The notes below the pieces were generated by a model that was not told where the DNA came from, ran no database searches, and saw only the letters and a program-made list of their open reading frames with translations. Below, one piece after another: positions 25,120 to 32,159 of a stretch of DNA of 32,390 nucleotides (within the stretch, counting starts at the first letter, position 1; every line of letters starts with the position of its first letter). Location of the stretch: contig JAPYQN010000005.1 of the NCBI GenBank assembly GCA_029941465.1, positions 41,330 to 73,719 of the forward strand, given 5' to 3'. The DNA comes from Gammaproteobacteria bacterium. Its GTDB lineage: Bacteria > Pseudomonadota > Gammaproteobacteria > Steroidobacterales > UBA11654. Both the position numbers and the translations under genes were made by a program.

Positions 25120-26586
25120 ATGACCTTAAAAAACTTTCAATCAGTACAAAAAACCTTGGGGTTATTATTAATGGTTTTTAGCTCATCAATGCTGTTGCCC
25201 TTTCTTGTGGCTGGCTTGTTTAACGATGTGTACACTGCTTCGTCTTTTTTAGCTTCATTTTTCTTAACTCTGCTTTCTGGGTTTATCATTTGGTACCCCA
25301 GCAGGAAGACAGCTGGCGAACTTCGCCTTCACGAAGGCTTTATGATTGTTTCTATGTTTTGGGTGATATTGGCTTTATTTGGGGCTATTCCTTTTTTAAT
25401 GTTGCCTGAGAGCACCCTCTCTTTAACTGACGCTATTTTTGAGTCTACCTCGGGGTTAACAACAACGGGAGCAACTGTCATCAACAACCTAGACTCGCTA
25501 CCGAAGGGGTTATTGTTTTATAGGGCGCAGCTTCAATGGCTTGGAGGTTTGGGGATTATTGTTTTAGCGGTTGCTGTTCTGCCTATGTTGGGGGTTGGTG
25601 GCATGCGCTTATACAAAGCGGAATCTGCCGCCTCAGTAAAAGAGTCAAAACTTACCCCAAGGCAAAAAGAAACTGCCAGATCCTTGGCAACTATTTATGT
25701 TGTGTTAACTGTTTTTTGCGCTTTAGGGTATTTGCTTGGAGGAATGTCCTTTTTTGATGCTGTTTGTCATGCCATGACGACTATCGCCATTGGTGGTTTT
25801 TCGACCCATGATGCTAATTTTGGTTTTTTTCAGGGCTCGTCTTTTATTTATTGGGTATCAAGCATTTTTATGTTGTTGGCTGGTATAAACTTTTCATTGC
25901 ATTTTTTTGCTTGGAAAAACAAAGCTCTAACAACCTATTTAGCAGATTCTGAGTTTAAGGCCTACATTGTTTTATTATTAACCGTGGTGTTTGTAGCTGG
26001 GGTTTCATTGTTGGTTAGCCAGGCTCAAAACCAATCGCCAGCCACCTTCACGGAGTTATTTTTTCAGGTGATCTCTATAGGAACAACAACTGGTTATACC
26101 ACATCGGGCTATGGTTATTGGCCAGTGTTGATCCCTTTTTTATTGCTTTTAGTAAGCTTTGTTGGTGGGTGCGTGGGCTCCACTGGTGGTGGCCTAAAAG
26201 TTGCTCGGTGTTTAATCCTTTTAAAACAAGGGTTAAGAGAGGCAAAACGACTAGTTCACCCTAGCGCTGAGATTGCCGTAAAAATAAACTCGAAAGCAGT
26301 GGATCAAAGAATTTTGGATTCTGTTTGGGGTTTTATGTCAGCCTATATCGTTATTTTGGTGGTGTTCATATTAATTCTTTTAGCTTGTGGCCTAGATGAA
26401 CTAACCGCCTTCTCTGCAGTCGCCGCTTCACTAAACAACCTTGGACCCGGTTTGGGTGAGGTCTTTGTAAACTACATGGATTTATCTTTGTTGCCTAAGT
26501 GGGTTTGTATCGCCGCAATGGTTTTGGGCAGGTTAGAAATTTTTGCATTGTTGGTGCTTTTTACCCCAACGTTCTGGCAAGACTAG
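25120..26586 (+). CDS. trkH: Trk potassium transporter channel subunit TrkH
   Basis: This inner-membrane K+ translocating subunit has 488 residues from the ATG at 25120. The ORF track starts seven codons upstream at TTG; MTLKNFQSVQKTLGLLLMVFS aligns better with the short E. coli N-terminus. The four P-loop repeats are visible as TSGLTTTGATV, MTTIAIGGFSTHD, ISIGTTTGYTTSGY and the last-repeat region AASLNNLGPG. The GCVGSTGGGLKVAR stretch is also characteristic. It is followed after only six bases by dctQ, so the K+ and TRAP genes may share a transcript. Confidence 0.94.
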   Translation: MTLKNFQSVQKTLGLLLMVFSSSMLLPFLVAGLFNDVYTASSFLASFFLTLLSGFIIWYPSRKTAGELRLHEGFMIVSMFWVILALFGAIPFLMLPESTLSLTDAIFESTSGLTTTGATVINNLDSLPKGLLFYRAQLQWLGGLGIIVLAVAVLPMLGVGGMRLYKAESAASVKESKLTPRQKETARSLATIYVVLTVFCALGYLLGGMSFFDAVCHAMTTIAIGGFSTHDANFGFFQGSSFIYWVSSIFMLLAGINFSLHFFAWKNKALTTYLADSEFKAYIVLLLTVVFVAGVSLLVSQAQNQSPATFTELFFQVISIGTTTGYTTSGYGYWPVLIPFLLLLVSFVGGCVGSTGGGLKVARCLILLKQGLREAKRLVHPSAEIAVKINSKAVDQRILDSVWGFMSAYIVILVVFILILLACGLDELTAFSAVAASLNNLGPGLGEVFVNYMDLSLLPKWVCIAAMVLGRLEIFALLVLFTPTFWQD

Positions 26587-26592
26587 TTATCC

Positions 26593-27105
26593 ATGGGTTT
26601 GTTTAAAAAGCTGTTACAGAGCTTTAACACCATTAATATTATTATCGGCAAGGCTGTCTCTTGGTTGGTCTTAATTATGGTGATTGTTGTTTTTAGCATT
26701 GTTGTCATGCGTTATGTTTTTTCTACCGGAAGGATTTGGGTGCAAGAGTTAGTGATTTGGATGCATGCCGCAGTTTTCTTGTTGTCAGCGGCCTACACAT
26801 TAAGCGAAGACTCGCATGTTCGTGTTGATGTTTTTTTTAGGCGGTGGAATCTTAAAACTCAAAGCCGCATTAATCTTATTGGTAGCGTGTTATGTTTGTG
26901 TCCCGTGTCTTTGTTTTTGGTGTTTGGCTCTCTGGACTATGTTGCCAGCTCTTGGGCAGTAAAGGAGGCCTCTAAAGACGCTGGGGGGCTTGTTTTTCCT
27001 TTTATATCTTTATTAAAAACAATAATCCCTGTGTGTGGATCAATGTTGTTTTTCCAGGCTTTGTTTATTGGTCATCGCTCAATTCAGGAAATTCGCAATG
27101 ATTGA
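26593..27105 (+). CDS. dctQ: TRAP transporter small membrane subunit DctQ
   Basis: The 170-residue protein has four predicted membrane segments. The VQELVIWMHAAVFLLSAAYTLSEDSHVRVDVFF segment is the DctQ-family signature (W/EE-type motif followed by HVRVD). DctQ scaffolds DctM and helps dock the solute-binding protein. It lies six bases after trkH and its end overlaps dctM by eight bases, giving tight coupling. No solute-binding protein is on this strand; the likely one is convergent at 30529-31593. Confidence 0.92.
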   Translation: MGLFKKLLQSFNTINIIIGKAVSWLVLIMVIVVFSIVVMRYVFSTGRIWVQELVIWMHAAVFLLSAAYTLSEDSHVRVDVFFRRWNLKTQSRINLIGSVLCLCPVSLFLVFGSLDYVASSWAVKEASKDAGGLVFPFISLLKTIIPVCGSMLFFQALFIGHRSIQEIRND

Positions 27106-28468
27106 GTCTGTTCTTCTTTTTTTTACTGTAATTGTGTTTTTGCTAGCTGGTTATCCGGTTGCGTTCACCTTGGCTGGAGTGGCCTTATTGTTTGCTGGTA
27201 TTGGGTTAATTACGGGTAATTTTGAGCCTGGTTACCTTAATGCTCTCCCCAGCAGGTTGTTTGGAATTATGACAAACGAAACATTAATTGCTGTGCCGTT
27301 ATTTGTTTTTATGGGGGTCACTCTTGAAAAATCCAAAATTGCAGAAGATTTATTAGAAACATTAAGCTCATTATTTGGAACCTATAGGGGTGGCCTTGGT
27401 TTAGCAGTAATAATTGTGGGCATGTTGTTAGCAGCCAGCACTGGGATAGTTGGTGCCACTGTTGTCACTATGGGGCTTTTATCTCTTCCAACTATGTTAA
27501 AGCGTGGTTATTCTCCTGAGATTTCAACCGGTGTTATTGCGGCATCAGGAACCCTGGGTCAAATCATACCCCCCTCTATTGTTTTGGTGTTATTAGGAGA
27601 TGTGCTCTCTTCAGCTTACCAACAGTCCCAACTCCAATTAGGAATTTACTCGCCCAAAACCGTTTCTGTTGGTGACCTTTTTGCTGGAGCAATTATTCCT
27701 GGGTTAGTTTTGGTGGGGTTGTATATGGTGTATGTCGTTTTCATTTCTATTACAAAACCTGAAAGCATGCCTTCTGTTGAGCCTACCCTTAAATCGAAAA
27801 AGACATTATTCATTGATCTTGCTTTTGTTTTAGCGCCTCCTCTGTTTTTAATGGTCGCTGTTTTGGGATCAATTATAGGTGGGTTAGCAACCATTACTGA
27901 GGCTGCTGGGGTTGGTGCTGTGGGTGCTTTATTTTTAGCTGGAATAAAAAAACAACTGACTGTCAAGGTTTTAAGGGGTGTTTCACAAGAAACTGCCAAG
28001 CTCACCAGCATGGTGTTTTTAATTTTAATCGGGGCGTCAATTTTCTCGCTTGTTTTTAGGGGTTATGAGGGTGATGAGTTGGTTCGGTCTTATTTATCCT
28101 CTGTTCCCGGCGGGGTTGTTGGAACAATAGTTGCGGTGATGTTGGTAATGTTTATTTTGGGGTTTGTTCTTGATTTTATTGAGATTACTTTTGTGGTGGT
28201 GCCTATTGTTGCGCCGGTAATTCTAGCTCTAGGTGTTGACCCAATTTGGTTGGGAGTCTTGATAGCTGTCAACCTGCAAACGTCATTTTTAACGCCGCCC
28301 TTTGGTTTTGCTTTATTTTATTTAAGAGGGGTTGCTCCTGATTTTGTTGAAACAAAATCCATATATAAAGGCGTGCTTCCGTTTGTGTTAATTCAGTTGT
28401 TTGTGTTGTTTTTAATTGCCCTCTTTCCAGAGTTGGTAACCTGGTTGCCAAACAAAATATACGGTTAA
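27098..28468 (+). CDS. dctM: TRAP transporter large membrane subunit DctM
   Basis: This is the sodium-coupled transport subunit of a TRAP system. From the ATG at 27098 it has 456 residues and about 12 membrane segments. Recognisable blocks are LLAASTGIVGATVVTMGLLSLP, GVIAASGTLGQIIPPSIVLVLLGD and LGFVLDFIEITFVVVPIVAPV, with PPFGFALFYLRG near the end. The track's extra N-terminal 21 residues are read from the dctQ frame and are rejected. The TAA stop shares four bases with the stop of the convergent gene, inside a 10-base palindrome. The specificity is set by the solute-binding protein, here probably the TakP-like protein nearby. Confidence 0.93.
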   Translation: MIESVLLFFTVIVFLLAGYPVAFTLAGVALLFAGIGLITGNFEPGYLNALPSRLFGIMTNETLIAVPLFVFMGVTLEKSKIAEDLLETLSSLFGTYRGGLGLAVIIVGMLLAASTGIVGATVVTMGLLSLPTMLKRGYSPEISTGVIAASGTLGQIIPPSIVLVLLGDVLSSAYQQSQLQLGIYSPKTVSVGDLFAGAIIPGLVLVGLYMVYVVFISITKPESMPSVEPTLKSKKTLFIDLAFVLAPPLFLMVAVLGSIIGGLATITEAAGVGAVGALFLAGIKKQLTVKVLRGVSQETAKLTSMVFLILIGASIFSLVFRGYEGDELVRSYLSSVPGGVVGTIVAVMLVMFILGFVLDFIEITFVVVPIVAPVILALGVDPIWLGVLIAVNLQTSFLTPPFGFALFYLRGVAPDFVETKSIYKGVLPFVLIQLFVLFLIALFPELVTWLPNKIYG

Positions 28469-28471
28469 CCG
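28462..28471. repeat. Perfect palindrome containing two convergent stop codons
   Basis: CGGTTAACCG is a 10-base perfect palindrome. It holds the dctM TAA on the plus strand (28466-28468) and the TAA of the propeller-like gene on the minus strand (28465-28467). There is no spacer for a hairpin terminator, so the two transcripts must overlap unless termination lies further on. Confidence 0.85.
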
Positions 28472-29085
28472 CCGTCGCCTCCGCCGCCGCCGTCGCCTCC
28501 GCCCATCATTGCCACGCCACCGTCACCACCAGAAGCAGAAGCAATTACAGAAAACAACGCCATTTGATCGATGCCATTACCACAAGCTGCTGTTATTTCA
28601 TCCTGGGTAAAATTTACTAATTCTGGGATTTCTATGCACTCCCCTGATGTTTGGCCCACCTCAAAAGTTTTTTTCTTAGAGATTAAATAAATTTTATTCT
28701 GTGCTATAGCCAACACGTATTGTGTGGAGTCATACCATTTTTTAAATTTTGTTTCATACAATAAAGAGCCTGTGTTACCACAAAGCTTACAGATGTGTCC
28801 CTTGTGGTTAAAAAAATAAATATCTCCATTGTGATATGCGGGAACTATCCAGCCTTTAATATCCTGGGTGCACCAAACCTCTTTGCCTGTGTGGGCATTT
28901 AATAATTGATGGGAGTTTTTTGTTTGCCAAGAATTCATGCTTTGGACCAATATATTGTTTCCACATGTGGTAATAATATAAGGGGTGTCTTCAACAGCTC
29001 TGCTCCAAACTGCCTCATTTGTGTCCATGTTATATCTGGCAACAGATTTTTTTTGGCCTAAAAATACTTCGTTTGATGCGCTCAT
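28465..29085 (-). CDS. Small PQQ-propeller-like protein with a Gly/Asp-rich C-terminal tail
   Basis: I do not recognise a specific family. From the ATG at 29085 (AAGAA upstream) it has 206 residues and no signal peptide. About four repeats of the PQQ-propeller type are visible: VARYNMDTNEAVWSRA, LLNAHTGKEVWCTQD, ICKLCGNTGSLLYE and TFEVGQTSGECIEI. A full propeller has six to eight blades, so this would be partial or would pair. Six Cys occur (41, 72, 99, 102, 150, 168), with Cys99/Cys102 as CxxC. The end, from about residue 186, is almost only Gly and Asp, encoded by two 18-base GC-rich repeats. An upstream ATG at 29139 would overlap the amidase by 29 bases. It probably is co-transcribed with dctP and the amidase. 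Confidence 0.65.
   Translation of the reverse strand: MSASNEVFLGQKKSVARYNMDTNEAVWSRAVEDTPYIITTCGNNILVQSMNSWQTKNSHQLLNAHTGKEVWCTQDIKGWIVPAYHNGDIYFFNHKGHICKLCGNTGSLLYETKFKKWYDSTQYVLAIAQNKIYLISKKKTFEVGQTSGECIEIPELVNFTQDEITAACGNGIDQMALFSVIASASGGDGGVAMMGGGDGGGGGDGG
28469..28504 (-). repeat. Two tandem 18-base GC-rich repeats in the Gly/Asp tail
   Basis: On the minus strand GGCGGAGGCGACGGCGGC is followed by the same 18 bases with the final C changed to T, directly before TAA. It encodes GGGDGG twice. With almost no A or T this contrasts sharply with surrounding AT-rich DNA and could expand or shrink by slippage. Confidence 0.8.
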
Positions 29086-29110
29086 AATTATTCTTTTTTT
29101 TATGTTGCTG

Positions 29111-30532
29111 TTATAGGTTGTTTGCCTGCTCAAAAGCATAGGCCATTTCTATTATCCTTTTGTCTTGCCAGGCGGTCGAGATAAATGACAGCCCTACAGG
29201 CAAACCTTGTACGAAGCCTAAAGGTATGGTGATGTGGGGGTAACCTGCCATAGCAGCGTAACTGCCCATTCCCCACGAGAGTTGGTTTTTAGCTGCAGCT
29301 TGATCGCCTCCCTCATAGTCAATTTCCCAAGCTGGCCCCATGGTTAAACCAACGATAGCATCTAACTCGTTTGTGTTAAGTAAATTATCAAGGTGTTCGG
29401 TTGAGACTGCTTTGGTAATTTTTAGTGCGCCTAAATATTTTTCCTTCTGTCCTTTAGTTTGTTCGCTAAGGAGAAAAATATCTTGGTCAAAATAGGCTAA
29501 GACTGTTTTTTTGTTTTTAATATTAAAATCAATGAGCTCTTTTAGGTTTTTTGGTTGGTTGGGGTGTGTTGAGAGATACTTGTTTATCCCCTCTCTAAAC
29601 TCGTACAGAAGGACAAAATATTCTTCTTCGCCAGGGTAGTCTTGTTTGGCAGTTAGCATAATTACCCTTGCTCCGGCGGCAATCAAAATTGTTTTTGCTT
29701 TAATTATTAACCTGTTTTCCTCTGGTTCATTTGATGACGCTGACATTAAACCAATCGTTTTCCCTTTTAGGTTTGTTTTGCTCAGGTTTGTAGAAAAATT
29801 TAACCGCATGTTTTTTGGTATTTTTGCAGTGGCCGGATCTCCAGGATCAAAACCAGCCATGTAACTCAAAAGCCTTGCCGCGTCTTTCACATTTGTCCCC
29901 ATTGGTCCCGCTGTATCTTGAGAATGAGATATCGGGATAATTCCACTGCGGCTCACAAGGCCTACTGTTGGTTTTATCCCAACCACACCGTTAACAGATG
30001 CCGGGCATGAGATGGAGCCGTTAGTTTCTGTGCCGATTGCAACACCAACCAACCCTGCTGCCACAGCAACAGCTGAACCAGAGCTCGATCCACAAGGATT
30101 ACGATTCACTCCATAAGGGTTAACTGTTTGGCCGCCTAAACTAGACCACCCGCTCACTGAGTGGGTTGATCTAAAATTTGCCCACTCAGAAAGATTGGTT
30201 TTTCCGACAATATAATAGCCCCCGCTTCGTAACCGCTTGGTTAGGTGTGCGCTTTTTATGGGCCTGTTATTTTGCAAAGCAAGAGAGCCTGCTGTCGTTG
30301 GAAAGCCCACAACATCAATATTATCTTTAACTCCTAGCGCTATGGGCACCAAGGACATGGCCTCAATATTTTTTATTACTTTGTTTGCGTCGCCCTTAGA
30401 AACGACAGAAATAAAAGCATTGTGTTGGTCTTTATCAACAAATATTTCAATGTCATTGTTTGTTGGTGAGCCCCATAAATTTATGCCAAACAAAACAACA
30501 AAAAAAGAGGTTGGCAATAATTGTTTGGTCAT
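29111..30532 (-). CDS. Exported amidase, amidase-signature family
   Basis: This is a Ser-Ser-Lys amidase-signature hydrolase of 473 residues. Lys69 lies in LGVKDNID, the cis-Ser is in NPCGSSSGSAVAVAAG (about 149-150), and nucleophile Ser173 is in GTETNGSISCPAS. The N-terminus (MTKQLLPTSFFVVLFGINLWG) looks like a signal peptide, so the enzyme should act in the periplasm, unlike GatA or most catabolic amidases. Its ATG overlaps the dctP stop (ATGA), indicating translational coupling. I infer that it releases a carboxylate or amine from an amide near the TRAP binding protein; the substrate cannot be told from sequence. Confidence 0.88.
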   Translation of the reverse strand: MTKQLLPTSFFVVLFGINLWGSPTNNDIEIFVDKDQHNAFISVVSKGDANKVIKNIEAMSLVPIALGVKDNIDVVGFPTTAGSLALQNNRPIKSAHLTKRLRSGGYYIVGKTNLSEWANFRSTHSVSGWSSLGGQTVNPYGVNRNPCGSSSGSAVAVAAGLVGVAIGTETNGSISCPASVNGVVGIKPTVGLVSRSGIIPISHSQDTAGPMGTNVKDAARLLSYMAGFDPGDPATAKIPKNMRLNFSTNLSKTNLKGKTIGLMSASSNEPEENRLIIKAKTILIAAGARVIMLTAKQDYPGEEEYFVLLYEFREGINKYLSTHPNQPKNLKELIDFNIKNKKTVLAYFDQDIFLLSEQTKGQKEKYLGALKITKAVSTEHLDNLLNTNELDAIVGLTMGPAWEIDYEGGDQAAAKNQLSWGMGSYAAMAGYPHITIPLGFVQGLPVGLSFISTAWQDKRIIEMAYAFEQANNL

Positions 30533-31593
30533 TCGTACCTATTTTGTAACAGTGCGTACTCAGAGATTTTTGTCCATTTTTCCACGGTGTTTTTATATTC
30601 AGAAAACGACTTATATATTTTTGCAAACACAGGATCTTTGGTAATTATTTCTGCAATTATTTCTTCTGCTTTTTGTTTAAAGGCGTCCATAACGTCTTTT
30701 GGAAACGGGGCAATCTTTATGTCTTCCATCATTTCAATTTGTTTTAAAGAAAACGCATTTCGTGCCACAAACTCTGCCAGCATGGTGTCATTAGTGGCGC
30801 TGGCAGCAATATCGATTATTGTTTGCAGGTCTTCTGGAAGCTCTTCATAAGCCTCTTTGTTCACAATGCACTCAAGCGCAGGTCCACCTTCATGCCAACC
30901 TGGATAATAATAGTGTTTGGCCACCTTATGAAAACCAAATGTTAGGTCGTTGTAGGGACCAATCCATTCAGCGGCATCGATGGTGCCTGTTTGGAGTGCG
31001 GTAAAAATTTCTGATCCTGGCATTGCCACCGGGGTTCCACCGTTCCGCCTTAAAACCTCTCCACCAAACCCTGGGATTCTCATCTTTAAACCTTGAAGGT
31101 CTTCAATGGAGTTTATGGGCTTTTTAAACCACCCTCCCATTTGGCACCCTGAGTTTCCTGCTGGGTATGGTCTTAGATTAAAGGGCTCATACAACTCTCT
31201 ATAAAGCTCCATTCCACCCCCATAATAAAGCCAGCCATTCAACTCCATGGCGTTTAAACCAAAGGGCAGTGTTGTAAAAACCTGTGTTGCTTCGCTTTTG
31301 CCGCGCCAATAATAAGCAGCGCCGTGTCCCATTTCGGCCCCACCACTTGAAACAAAATCAAATGACTCAAAGGCTGGTACTAGCTCCCCACCAGCAAAGA
31401 CTTTAATTTTTATTCTGCCACCCGAGGCTTTTTCAATGTTTTTGGCCATCCCCATTGCTCCCGTGCCTAGCCCTGGAAAATTAGGCGGCCAGGTGGTGAC
31501 CATTTTCCACTTATAAACTTCTTTGTTGGCGGCCTTGATTTGGCTTGTGGCGGCAAGGCCCGCGGTCCCAATAAGCAAGTCTCTTCGTTTCAT
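30529..31593 (-). CDS. dctP: TRAP transporter solute-binding protein, TakP-like, with Tat-type signal
   Basis: This 354-residue periplasmic binding protein begins MKRRDLLIGTAGLAATSQIKA, a twin-arginine type signal with likely cleavage near residue 21. The mature part resembles the TakP/TTHA0766 group that binds 2-oxo acids or lactate: IKVFAGGELVPAFESFDFVSSGGAEMGH, LPFGLNAMELNGWLYYGGG, CQMGGWFKKPI, GLKMRIPGFGGEV, IDAAEWIGPYND, and YYYPGWHEGGPALE. AGGA lies ahead of the ATG. It is the first gene of a minus-strand group (dctP-amidase-propeller protein) that converges on dctQ-dctM, and probably supplies the specificity for those membrane subunits. Confidence 0.92.
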   Translation of the reverse strand: MKRRDLLIGTAGLAATSQIKAANKEVYKWKMVTTWPPNFPGLGTGAMGMAKNIEKASGGRIKIKVFAGGELVPAFESFDFVSSGGAEMGHGAAYYWRGKSEATQVFTTLPFGLNAMELNGWLYYGGGMELYRELYEPFNLRPYPAGNSGCQMGGWFKKPINSIEDLQGLKMRIPGFGGEVLRRNGGTPVAMPGSEIFTALQTGTIDAAEWIGPYNDLTFGFHKVAKHYYYPGWHEGGPALECIVNKEAYEELPEDLQTIIDIAASATNDTMLAEFVARNAFSLKQIEMMEDIKIAPFPKDVMDAFKQKAEEIIAEIITKDPVFAKIYKSFSEYKNTVEKWTKISEYALLQNRYE

Positions 31594-31669
31594 TGTTTGT
31601 CCTGGTTTATTTGGTGGGTTGCTAATGATAGTAAATCATATTGTTTAATTATTATGGTATTTTTAACTG

Positions 31670-32116
31670 GTGATTGCATTAATACAAAGAGTTTCAAGCG
31701 CTGCTGTGCTGATAAACCAAGAAAAGGTGTGCTCTATTGAAAAAGGGTTACTGGTTTTGCTTGGGATTAAATCTGATGACTCTGTGGTGACTGCTCAAAA
31801 ACTTTGTGACAAAATTATTTCTCTACGGGTGTTTGATGATAGCGCTGGCAAAATGAATTTAGATGTTGTGTCAGTGAGTGGCGAGGTTCTAGTGGTGCCT
31901 AATTTTACTCTTGCAGCAGACACATCGAGAGGTAATAGGCCTGGATTTTCATCAGCTATGGCCCCTATTAAAGCGGAGCCGTTATTTCAGCTTTTTATGG
32001 AAAAACTACAGGCCACATACCCTAAGGTTAGGCAGGGTGTTTTTGGGGCTGACATGCAGGTGCATTTGGTCAACGATGGGCCAATAACAATTTCATTGGA
32101 AACAAAAAATCCATGA
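31670..32116 (+). CDS. dtd: D-aminoacyl-tRNA deacylase
   Basis: DTD removes D-amino acids and glycine mischarged on tRNA. The 148-residue protein begins MIALIQRVSSAAVLI at a GTG start and follows the E. coli protein closely in GLLVLLGI, AGKMNLDV, NRPGFSSAM and FGADMQVHLVNDGPITI. The Gly-Pro loop NDGPIT is intact. The other active-site motif, usually SQFTL, reads PNFTL here, so both polar positions differ. It is divergent from dctP across 76 bases and precedes tatA by 43 bases. Confidence 0.93.
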   Translation: MIALIQRVSSAAVLINQEKVCSIEKGLLVLLGIKSDDSVVTAQKLCDKIISLRVFDDSAGKMNLDVVSVSGEVLVVPNFTLAADTSRGNRPGFSSAMAPIKAEPLFQLFMEKLQATYPKVRQGVFGADMQVHLVNDGPITISLETKNP

Positions 32117-32159
32117 TATGATTGTGAAAAGCAACTAAGAAAATTTAAGGGGCAAACAC

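Noticed and set aside
27035-27097. Longer dctM start
   Set aside because: The added residues (MDQCCFSRLC...) are the dctQ gene read in another frame; the ATG at 27098 directly begins the first membrane helix.
29086-29139. Longer start of the propeller-like gene at the ATG 29139
   Set aside because: It would overlap the amidase end by 29 bases; the second Met has AAGAA upstream and begins the repeat region more naturally. It cannot be fully excluded.
30237-30850. Plus-strand ORFs over the amidase start and dctP end
   Set aside because: Both are antisense to coupled, motif-bearing genes and have no family resemblance.
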